Source: Cladopsammia gracilis | Lineage: Eukaryota > Cnidaria > Anthozoa > Scleractinia > Dendrophylliidae | Reading direction: 5' to 3' | Assembly (NCBI GenBank): GCA_022457155.1 | Contig: JAJGOT010000003.1 | Location: 124,001-188,000 of the forward strand | Length of the DNA: 64,000 nucleotides | Part shown: in pieces, positions 10,529 to 22,500 of the stretch | Layout: the number at the start of each line of letters is the position of its first letter | Position numbering within the stretch: position 1 is the first letter of the stretch | Made by a program: the position numbers and the translations under genes | Notes under the pieces: generated by a model | What the model saw: the letters and a program-made list of their open reading frames with translations, nothing else | Told to the model about the DNA's origin: nothing | Database searches by the model: none

Positions 10529-13500
10529 CTGAAAGAGCCAAAACAATAGAGCAAGTTTCAATTGAGTGTCAAAAGTGACTTAGCAATTGCTTTGGTTTTG
10601 CATTCTACGCTTTGTGATTGGCTAAAAAATATCTTGTCACTTTATCAACCAATCAGATGTAAAACCAAAACCAATTGACTTGTGACTTACTCAGACACAT
10701 TTTCCCGCGCTTGGCGCTGCGTGATATGGACAGCATTTGCTTCTCATTCTGATTGGTTCATTGGATTGTCTGGGTCTGTTGTGATTGGCCAGAGTAATTA
10801 CTTTGGTTTTGGTTTTGGGCAAGTCTTCACAAGCACTGTGGCTCACAACTGTCGGAGATTAACCCAGTTTCTGTAGCAACTGAGAGTATAACTACTCCCC
10901 CCCTCCCCTGGATGGGATGCTAGTCCATTGCAAAGTTACCCACCAGCATTATGTCACTGCCACCCATTTATACACCTGGGTGGAGAGAGACAACGTGAAG
11001 CAAAGGAAACAAGACAATGGCAGAGACCAGGCTTGAACCACCAGCATTCAGGCTGAAAGTCCAACGAGCTAGACCAGCGCACCTCCACGGTTGTGGTTTT
11101 AAATAAACACTCAATTGAAACTGCTCTAACTTAAATATAAGTACTTGTTTTTAGTTAAGCATGCTATAGACGAGCAAGTTTTCTATGGCAAGTGTCCGTG
11201 ACAAAGTTTACTCAGTTGCTCGTGTGTATGAACAACAAGTTTTCTTTGACAAGTTGTGCCTTGTCAAGTTCTATTTGCCCGTGTGAACTTACAAACAAGT
11301 TATCTTTCACAAGTTTTCTTTGCAGTCAGCAATACAATCACGTTACAGACGAGCAAGTATTCCATTTAGCAAATTTCCACCGGGGTTACCATGGTGTGGA
11401 CTCTTATTTACCACGATTTACGTCATCACATGGTCAAAATGTTGTGGACTCACGAGGCGCAGCCGAGTGAGTCAGCAACAAATTTTGACCATGTGATAAC
11501 GTAAATCGTGGTAAGTAAAAGTCCACACCACGGAAAACCGCTGGAAATCGGTTTTTTACCACAGAAATTGCGTGATGTTAGCATCAGCACCGTTGTCTGC
11601 ACTCTCATTTATCACCCGCATCGACCAATCAGATTGCGAGATTACCGGCAATTGTGGTAAAATACAAGTTTTACCTTGACAAGTTTTACTTGCTCGCGTG
11701 TAAATTAAAACTTGTCTTGCCAAGTTTTCCTTGTTGAGCATACAGACAAGCAAGTTTTGCAATTTGTGAAGTTTTTCTGTGACAAGTTGCCTTGTTCAAA
11801 AGCTACATGTACACACGAGCAAGTAAATCTTGTCAAGGCAAAACTTGTTATAGAAAACCTGCTCATTTGTAATGTGCTTTATTACATTAAACAACAAGGG
11901 ATTGCAATTTAAGCTTGTGTTATGGAACTTTAAAAATAATATATATTCCATTCATTTACTCTGGTAATAAACATCAATCCCTGGAAGTACTTCCTAATCT
12001 TAATCTGAGAAAACAGAAGATTTGTTTGACTTTTTCAAACTGAATTTTGTCACAGTGAAGTAGGAAAAAGACAGGACTTGGGTTGAACAGAAGTGTTCCA
12101 ACAATTCATCAGAGATAGTATGGAAACTATGTACCTGTGCTACAAAGGGTGTTATCATTGCTCCAATACGTGCCACTGCACTGCAGAAGCCGAGACCCAG
12201 AGCACGCACTACTGTGGGATAAACCTGCATATGAATCAAATGCAAAAACATTAGTCCTTTCACCTGTAGTTGTTACAATTAAACATCTGTTCTAAAAATG
12301 TCTGTTCTGCTTGAATGAAATATCAAAGTGTTATGAATATTTAAATAAGAACTACAGAGCATTACTTTCATTTGATGCTGTTAAAGTGGTTCTCGATATT
12401 TTGTAAAATGAACTTTGGTATTTTTTATTATTTTCTTTTTTAATCTTGGACACATTTGAGAGTGCAGGACTCAAAACTTGCTGTTTCCTCTCCACAAAGA
12501 TTCAGCAGAACACTTTGTCAGCCCACGATTACTTGAGTTTCACATTCAAAGACTGAGGTATAAAAAAGTTAAGTAACAATGCATGTAAGAACTAGGCAAT
12601 CCTCTATTGTTCTGCGGCATTTTGCTTTCCCCACATACGATTGTTTAGATTTTCTTACTGAGAATGCATCAACCTATGGACAACAATCATGAGACTCCAA
12701 AACAATGACCAAGAAAGGCTTCTAATTTTCCGTGTTTCCCACATAGAAATTTTGCTGCATTAAAACTCAGAATAGTTTTCACTAAAAGGAAATCAAAAAG
12801 TAAACTAGAGAGAAATAAATGCACTACCTGATGAAGTGATAGTAGATTTTCATGTTTTAGCCAATGCCTAGTTCTTACTAGGACCATTACTTAAAGACTA
12901 TGAGAAATCTGTGATAGATTCTCTGTCTTCAGAGGTGTGAAAAGGTTGTGGACAGAACCAAACCTCAGTCATCCATTACAGAATAAATCAGCTTTGCTTT
13001 ATTACTAAAGTGTACAATGTATTTCAGTTGTCCTCCAGTGTCTTGGCCTGATTCTCTGATGGCCCGAGGTCGCACAGACACACTCTCTCCTCTCCTGTCT
13101 CATGTCTTTCTTTGAGGACTTGCTCTTGACGTCAACTGACCATTGAAAATTTCCACCTATCAGAGTGGTTGTTAGCCATTTTTTTCTCCATCAGGAATTC
13201 CAAGAATGCAACTGAACATACTGATTGGTGGAAATATTCAAAGTTCAGATGACGTCAAGAACACGCCCTCAAACAAAGGATATCAGATGGGGAGAGGAGG
13301 GAGTGGAGTGCAAGTGACCTCAGACCGTCTAAAATTCAGGCTACCAGTGTCTTTTTGCTTCAAATTTTATTACCTCAGGTGTATAAACATAGAAGCCTTG
13401 GAAGGCACCTGATATAAATCCTCTGACTCCAAATATAAGCACTGTCATCACGGTTCTGTAAGAAAATACACATACTCATTACTCAAAAATAAGATAGTCA

Positions 13501-16500
13501 AGAGGGCTGATAACTGAAACGAGCCAATCAGAATTCTTATAGCCTGCAGGCAGGGTTCATACTCTTTTCAAATTTTTCATGACCAAGAGCTCAACAGTCG
13601 TTTTCACAATTTAATCAAAACGATCATTTTTTTAAATTTCTCGTCTTGCCTTATTATTCCCACAACGTATGCTGCCTTAGTGATTTTGTACCATGAACAT
13701 AATTTTCCATGACTTTCCATGACCCACACTTAAATTCCATGACTTTCCAGGCCTGGAAATTAAATTATACAATTCCATGACTTTCCAGGTTTTTCCATGA
13801 CTGTACGAACAGGGAAAATCCCTGGCCTCTGGCCCTTGACGACTGCCCTGCAATGATGTCTGAAATATCAATATTCTGTGAACAATAGGCTGTTGAAAAA
13901 TGCTGTCTGTCTTAACCCTTTCATTCCCAGAGTCAATTATGAAGACATATAAGGTGATTCTAACTTTTGAGTCTGTGGACGAAATCCTATGGTGTGACGT
14001 TTCAAATGAAACCTCTTTGGCAGTATTTTTGCATTGTACCATTTGTCTTTCAATATTTTACAAAATGAAATTTGGGAATTATTTTGAATTTTGATTTTTG
14101 GCACATGGAAAATTGAATTCTTACCTTCCAGAACAGATGAAAAGGAGAAAGTAGCACACAGCAGTTAAAAAGAACTGAGCTGCCATTGTTTTCTTTCTTC
14201 CAAGTTTCTCCAGACATAACATAGTTACAACGATACCTACAGGAGAGGGACAGGATTTTAATAATGTTATTAGAGGATGGGATGTTCTTGACATTTATAT
14301 ACCTGAGTGGAGAAATTAGGCAATGTGAAGCAAAGTATTAAGGAAACAACTTAATGGTTCAGACTAGGTTTGTGCTACCAACCATCAACATCCAAAGTCC
14401 AGTGTGCACTTTATGTGCTATACTTTCGCTGACAGATAACATGATTCCAGTTAGCCAATCACATGCATGATTCCACATGCTCTTTGCAGTTCTGTCTTTA
14501 CCAATGAAAGAATCCTACATATACTTGCCAGTTACATGTACATAGTTGTTTGCATGAGCTATTTTCCTTACATTGTAGTTCTTTATATCATACTTAACAT
14601 GTTCATGGTGGTGTCATGTTCATGGTGGGATTATGCAAAATTAAACCATGAAATGACGAGAGAAAATGCCAATGCCTCAAACACCACTGGAGCAGAAATT
14701 CAAGTTTTATTACCAACTTTTACGATGAGCATTTCTGATCACCAAGCTGTCTTCAATTAAAAGGAAACCTTTCAGACAACACTTTCTGGAAAAAGTGGAA
14801 GCAAATGTAATACTTGGACCACCATGCCTCCACAGTCCACACATTCCTTCACTGCGGATTATGGAAAAATGGTAACATGACTACTGATCATGAAATACAG
14901 TTGAAGGGCTCGGGGAATAACCGACCTACATGTACATGTATGTTGCTTTTTAGGTGTTTTTTTAATTTATTTTTTTCTTGCTCAGATGTGCTTCATTTTA
15001 TCATACAATGAATAATATCACAATTTGCACTAACCCTAAGGAATTTGACTGATTTCACCTAAAAAAAAGCAGAGTTCAGGCCCTCTAGTGCTTTGACTGT
15101 ACATGCATTCAGAGCATAATTTCAATGCCATTACAAAGCAGAATGGCCATGAGAATATGTGACCGCAATACTCCTGACCTGTGCCAATGACCTGAACGAA
15201 CATAATGTCATACATAGGCAGTTCATATAGATTGAATTTCCAACTCGAGACAACAATGGGCCATAGTGGATAGTTTTAGCCACATTTAAGGCCCGCCCGG
15301 GGATAGAAGGACTTCATGAAGTCTGGAAATCCTTAAGTCTGGAAATCCTAAAGTCCCTGGCATATCTTGAAGTACTGAGTGTGTGTCCTTGCCGCATCTC
15401 GGCCTTAAGCGCTATTCGGCATTATAGGTGAAAATGGGCAGTGGTGGACAAGATGGGCCAGCAGGAAAGTCTGGAATCACTTGGGATCAGAAAAGGGGAA
15501 GCATTGTGAGTTGTGGGCCATGTGCCACCCTGTGGTGTGGTCAAAATGCCCAATATCTGAAGTGCTTCCAGACTTAAAGTAATTTTGTATAATTTTCGGA
15601 CGGGAAACTCCATTTCGGTTTTGCCATAGAATTTCCTGACATGCTTTGTGACAGTGGCAGATAAGTCCGCTATGTGGCTGGGTACTTGAAATACAGCTTT
15701 GGGCAGCTCAGAGTGAGTTCTTGCTGGCCGGCCGAAATTGGGCAAGGTGGGCAAATGCTATGAGCTGGCTGCGGATAACTGGGAGTGCTTCCTAGGAGGT
15801 CCGTAAGTACAATGTAAATTAACCTGAAACTTAGTGGCTGACTATTGGCAATAAAATGAAGCGATTTTGAGGGAATGGACTTTTTTGTTTTTCTTTTCTT
15901 GAGTGGGAATTTGCGGCACAGGTCCAAACTTGGCCATCTGAAGTGAAAAATCAGTATAAAGTCGAGAAACTCGGGTAAACTTTGGGATTCATTTTTTTGA
16001 GTGGGATTCAGTGGGAGACATGCAGATATTTTTTTTTTACATACATTATTTTTCGAGAATGATGGAAAAAACAATAGAAAAAATTCTGAACAATGTTTTG
16101 CAATTAATTTGTAGTTCACATGCCGAAACTGGACAAATATGAGTGAGAAAAATAAAAAAGACCTAAAAAGCAACATAAGTTGGTTATGGACCAGGCCCTT
16201 CAGTTCTTTACAGCAATTCTACCAAGCAGTTACTTAGAGTAATAATATGTAATAAACTGTACCAGGAAACTCAGCCAGTGTCGTCCACAGCATGTCTGTG
16301 TAATCCTTGAAAGTGAGAAGCTGACAGCCACAATCAGGATTCTTGACTGCACCAGAATCTGGAGCTGAGACAAAAGAAGTAGACACAGTAATATTGGTAC
16401 ATCATGCATTATACCATTATACATGACTAATGGGTCCTCAATGAAACAGTGCATTCTAATTGGTTTGACAATGACAATTAGAGCTGAGATGAATGCAATA

Positions 16501-19500
16501 TACATGTACCTAGTCACAACCATCAGTCCTTATATATGTTACATAATATTATTAAAATAGAGTCAATTAATGCCGTAGTGGCTCACATGCATTTCAAACC
16601 AATAAAATAAAATGTTTACATAAATATCTCTATAACTGCCATTTACAGTTTAGTTCTGCCGAATGTACTGTAAATGTGTTTATTGAAAAAGTTGTTAATC
16701 TTAGGGGATGTTTAGGGGATATTTTGGTAAGTTCTTACCTCCACAACTTCCACCAGTTTCACTTAGTCCTTGGTACATCTCTGTAGTCATTAACACTATT
16801 CCATAATATGTAAAAGCTAAATTAAGCCTGAAAAGAACAATACAAAAAATTCTGTGTGATTAGCACAAATTTTGAAATGAACCCTTAACAGGAATCTAAT
16901 TTCAGAAAACTATCCCTTGAATTTTTTAAAACATACAATGAATTTGTTTCATTCAAGTCTTTTAAAACTTTGAAAGAACATTAAAAAGGTGTTGAAACAT
17001 TCAGTTCAGCTTGTACTTCTGTGGCTAGTATAAATAAACTTAGGCAGGTCACATGACACATAATATTATTATCAATATTATTGATGACTACAGGAAAATG
17101 GCTTACATGGTATTTTTTCTTTTCCTAAGATTCTATCACATAACAAATAGTGTTAACTAATGAATAATCTGTACTCACCATATAAACCATAATAAAAAAG
17201 TTGTTTTTCTATATTCTGGACTAATCAAATCTTTAAATCTTCCTTGTCCAGAATTCTGTAGAAAAAAATGCACAGGTTTAATGAAGTTTAGCTATTTTTT
17301 AGCACAATTATCACATTAACTATTTTTTCAGAGACCTTTGCATTATATAAATTAAAGGGTGTCATTTATTCACCAATTAACTTTAAGGATAAAATAAACA
17401 AACATCATGTCATGTAGTTATAGCTGAACATCTGTCTTAAAGCCTTCCAAAGATTGCCAAAGAATTTTTAAATGTCAACTGTTTCAAGTCACTTCAATGA
17501 AAATCATTTTAGAAGAGGCAGTATTGTAGAAACAAGATTTTGTCTTATACTATTTGCCTAGCACTATAAGACTTCTCTGTCTAAAACGAATGTAAAAAGT
17601 TTACCTACAGACTGTCCAACGTATTGTACATGTATGCGGTATCTTCATTAGCATGTTCTTAATGAGATTAATGGCAATACACAATTCTGTAACAACACTG
17701 CTAAAATGCCAAAATGGGGCATATTCGATGTCTGACAGCTCCTCAACCAACACAGGCACCCCCATTTTTTATTTTAAAATTGAAGTTTTCATACATTGTA
17801 TAATGAATATCTCGTAGGCAAAGTATCGACAAGAATCTACTGTACGCTGTAAGTTCCATTTCAGTGGAATTACCTTAAAGACTTTTCTTTGGTGGGAAGT
17901 TCAGAATTTTGCCAGTTTTGAATCAATAATAATCGGTACTCTGTTGTCAAATTAATGATAATACCCAGTAGTCACTTAATCACAGAACCAAAAACGACCA
18001 AAACCCATTGTTTTAGTTATTTCTACTGGTGGTTGTGGGTTGTTTTTATTCATAGTTCAGCAATTTGTGTAATAAATACTCATGCACAAGGTCCTTGTAA
18101 GTGTAATCCTACTACCACCAAGTCATTTTATTCACCTCACTGGCATCTTGAAGAGTTCCTGCAGGCATTTCACTTTTGTTAACTTTCGCCACCCTTTGAA
18201 GCATTCTTATGGCTTTTTCTTTCTCACCGGCAGCAAGGTAATATCTACAGGACTCTGGAAGCCACTAAAAGGTGCAGAAGATAAATAAATAAACATTTTA
18301 TTCCTCGCGAAGTGTCAGGGCTGAAGGCGCGAGTGTAGTGAGGTTAATAAATTTATCGTGCCTCGGGAGCTAAGCCGCGCGAATTCGAGCGAAAAATATA
18401 TTTATATATAAATTGTATATACTTGATGGTGTCCTGTAGTTGCCTGGCAACAATGTGGTACTACTTCATGTAAGCCTACAGTGTATATGACTGGTAAAAA
18501 AAGATGGCGGACGATAAATGGTACACGAACCATCGAAAGGACTTTTACCAACGTTTCTGGTTTCAAAGAAGACGAAGTGGAATGGTGAAAAGCCTCATAA
18601 GCAAATCAAGAGTTTCAACTCGCGGTGCACCCTCCCAAGAGCTTCACGAGGTTCTACGAGACACGTATTTCTAGTATTATGGTTTGCTGTCAGTAATTTA
18701 AGTAAAGTAAGTGTGAAGCCACTGAAGCATTTTATTCACCACCAACACATCATCAGTGGGGATACAAATTTGGTGGGTGTCTGTTATTAGAGCAGCTCTT
18801 AGCCACACAGTTGTCCGCTGCGCATCCTGTGGATGACTAATTTTTGAATAAAATAATTCACAAAAACTGTACCTCAATCATGTATTGGTAGAAAACAAGA
18901 CCATGCAGCCTCGTCATTTCCAATTTCTGGCTTAAAGGGTGTATATGTAGCTAAAACTGGGAATATTTTGAAATTGAACGAAGGTCCCAACTTACATGTA
19001 CTTTTTAATCCCAAAAGGGAATGATGAACATTCTTGTTTGAAAATACATTTAGGGCACTATACTTGTAATGGACACAACATTAAAAATAACTTAAATATT
19101 GATTCATTATAATTATAAGATAGACTTTACCAACAAATGTCATTACATCAGAGTTGTTTTGCTGAGCTATAACTTGAATATAAATTTTGCACTGGATTTA
19201 GACATTTGACACTTAATAATAGTTTTAAGGTATCAGGGCAGCACGGTGGTCTAGTGGTTAGTGTGTCGGACTTTCAACCTGAAGGTCGGTGGTTCGAGCC
19301 TGGTCTCTGCCGTCGTGTTGTTTCCTTAGACAAGAAACTTTACTCCACACTGTCTCTCTCCACCCAGGTGTATAAATGGGTACCGGCGACAAAATGCTGG
19401 GGGTAACCCTGCGATGGACTAGCATCCCATCCAGGGGGGGAGTAGCAATATTCCTAGTTGCTTCATGCTACGGAGACCGGGTTAAGCTCCGGCCATGTGG

Positions 19501-22500
19501 GCCATCGTGGCCCGAGTGCAACTTTACCTTTTACTTTTAATAGTTTTAAGGTATCAGAGATTACTACACTATGAGAATATACTTGCATGCCTGATACATG
19601 TAATAAAAACTAATAAATATCACTTTAAATATAATCTTATTAACCTTTATGGTTTTACTTACATAGCTCATAATAACAAAGAAGAGAAGTGGCAATGACA
19701 GAAATCCTAGCAGCCATCTCCAGCCTAGTGTAGGCATGACTGCCATAGCAATGCCTACTGTGAAACAAGATCCTATTGCCCAGAAAAACTGCAGAGAAAG
19801 AAGTCAAGAAGGCAAATTGACAGTTGTACATATTATTACTCTGCAGTTACAAACACGCAACACTAAAATACACATAGTATAATCTAATACTGTCTGCATT
19901 ACCATTTGTGAAAGAAATGTTGCATAATTATGTTCAAGCGAAATAATTTTGTCAAAAAGCCTCCAAAAGCCAGGAAATTCATCAAAATATGTTTGCATGA
20001 TTTTTTCACAATACTGTACACTAAGGTGGCTATTCTAATCACACACACAACCAATGAGTTACACTCAGGTTTCAACGTGAACATGCAGAAGTAACCCCAA
20101 CTTGTTGTCCGAGCAGGACCTTCCAGATTCCAAATCCAGTGAACTAATTAACCACTTGTATCGGCTATGAAAAAGATCCCTTCCTAAAATGAAGAATTTT
20201 AAAACGGAGTTTTTATATTCAGTATTAAATTAAATGGTCTCGAGTAGCAAGCAATCACTGTTACCTTTTGAGCTGGTCCAGCGTAAGAAATAAGAATCGT
20301 CGGTGCTGCCACCAAAAACAACAGCATCAAGCGAGCCAACATTTTATGAAGCTCAATGAACTGCATGAACCAGGTGATTTATAAGTAATAACTAACCTGG
20401 CTAATAAGTTACATGTACATGTCTACAGTTATATATTATCTCTGATTGGTTGACTTTAAATTATAAAGTCAATGATTTTAATCAGAACCAAGAAAAATAT
20501 TAATCTGTGAGTCCCACAGGATATCAGAGTAAGATTTTACAAACAAATTCAAGTCTCAGTGGTGGAGATTTTTAGTAAGGATCTTGGCAGCTCTGTGAGC
20601 CTCATATTTTAACATTAATGTTTGCTATCCCTAAAATGTATAAATAAAAAAATTCTTCTAATTTCTGCTAAAAAACACAATGTTTAATTCTTACAGATAG
20701 AGATAATATGCAGTATGATCGAACACTGGATGGAAGAAACTCCGCCAATAGTGTTGTCCTGATAGAAAGAAAAAATATATACTACCTTATTACATGAAAT
20801 TTTCGCGACACGTTAATTTCGCGAATTTCGCGATTTAAAAAAAATCGCGAAATTTAAGTGACGCGAAATTAAATGTCGCGAAAATAACATGACGCGAAAA
20901 TTAAGTGACGCACATTATGTCAACAATAAAAAAAAACGACTTTATGACCATTACACACGTTTATAACAATCATTTTGAACTATTCTGTGGTAATGTTCAG
21001 GTCCTTCAAGCATGAACTACAAACCTTGTCTTGTATACACTGTGAGAACATCTTTCTTGTTACTGTTTACATAATCAGTTGCGTTTCTGTTTATTTTGGA
21101 CATTGTGGATTAAGTTGTTTGATCAAATTCAGGGACATGTTAAATCACATTGACAAAGAAATAAAATGTGTCTCACTCAAAAACGCGAAATTAAAGTGAG
21201 TCAAAATGCAAAATTTTCGCAAAATCGCGAAATTAAGGTGTCGCGAATTATGCGAACCTCAAAATCGCGAAATTAACATGTCGCGAAAATTTCATGTAAT
21301 AAGGTATTAAATAGTGACTTCAGTCCAGCTTTTGGAAATTATCTGGGATGAGGCACGGTATACGGTGTACGTACATATATTCAAACACCATAAGATTAAT
21401 AGAAATGAAAAGGATCAAAATAATGAATGCATTTTTTTTTTTTTTCTAGCGACTTGCAATGTTTTTTTTATTTTTTTTTTTAATAATACTTACAATGCAA
21501 TTACTAACGCTACTTACAATAAGGTACGACTACTTACAATACAGTACAGCTAATTACATACTACACAATACTAATATGACTACATACAATACAGTACAGC
21601 TAATTACATACTCAAGATACTTACACTATTTACAATAATAATCACGACAGATACTTACAATACTAAAGCTACTTACACTATTTACAATTCTAATGAAACT
21701 ACTTACAATACTAACCCAGTTACTTGCTAATAGTTTCGATACTTAAAATAAAGATTACATCCACACCATTCAAACTCATTACCAGGATCTATTTACACGG
21801 GTGCAAAGCCCGTGCACGGAGCCCACTTTTTATTGAATTTATCCATGCTATTAGTTTTAACACATATAAACTTTTCTGTTTCATACTTAGTTTTAACCTT
21901 TAGTTTAAAGGCAGTTATGCTAGGAAGTGTCTGATTTCTTCTGCAATCCCATATATACAATTTAGCATTCAGTAACAGATAGTTTAGTAAAGGGCACTTT
22001 GCGTATATTATTCCAATTATAACGTCTTGCAGTGTGAGATGGAAAAATTCTCTTGTCAAAAAGTAGAAATAGTATTCAAAATCTTTCCAAAAGCATTGTA
22101 CATGGCGACAATCAAAAAGAACGTGGTGGAGGGTTTCCAGTTCCGATTTACAGAATGAACATTTATCATCTAAGATGTATCCTATCTTACACAACTTTGT
22201 ATTGGTAAATAATATTGAATTAAGGACTTTGTATTGAAATGCTTTTAGGTATGGTTCAAAGGACACCTTATGAGGCAACCAAAAAACACTTTTCCAGTCA
22301 TCTTCTGATAAATTAAAAGTTTGTCTCAAATGTTGAAAATAATTTGGGAACTGGGCTTTTGTCCTTTTGATTAATGTATAGTAATCCTTAGATTTCTTTT
22401 TTAACACGTCAAAGTCTTTGTTATCTATCGTCAAAGATAGTGAAATTTCCGAAGGGGCACTGGCCCCATTGTTTGTTTTTAAGTGTGGTGGTACAGAATG

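Noticed and set aside
14467..14760. 97-codon plus-strand ORF near SVOP exon 12
   Set aside because: Hydrophobic, AT-rich, no domain or splice context; antisense to an SVOP intron and likely chance.
15422..16176. Two overlapping minus-strand ORFs of 110 and 168 codons in an SVOP intron
   Set aside because: Low-complexity hydrophobic and Lys/Phe-rich content, no domain, no splice support, and internal repeated phrases at DNA level (for example TCTGGAAATCC); most likely repeat DNA.
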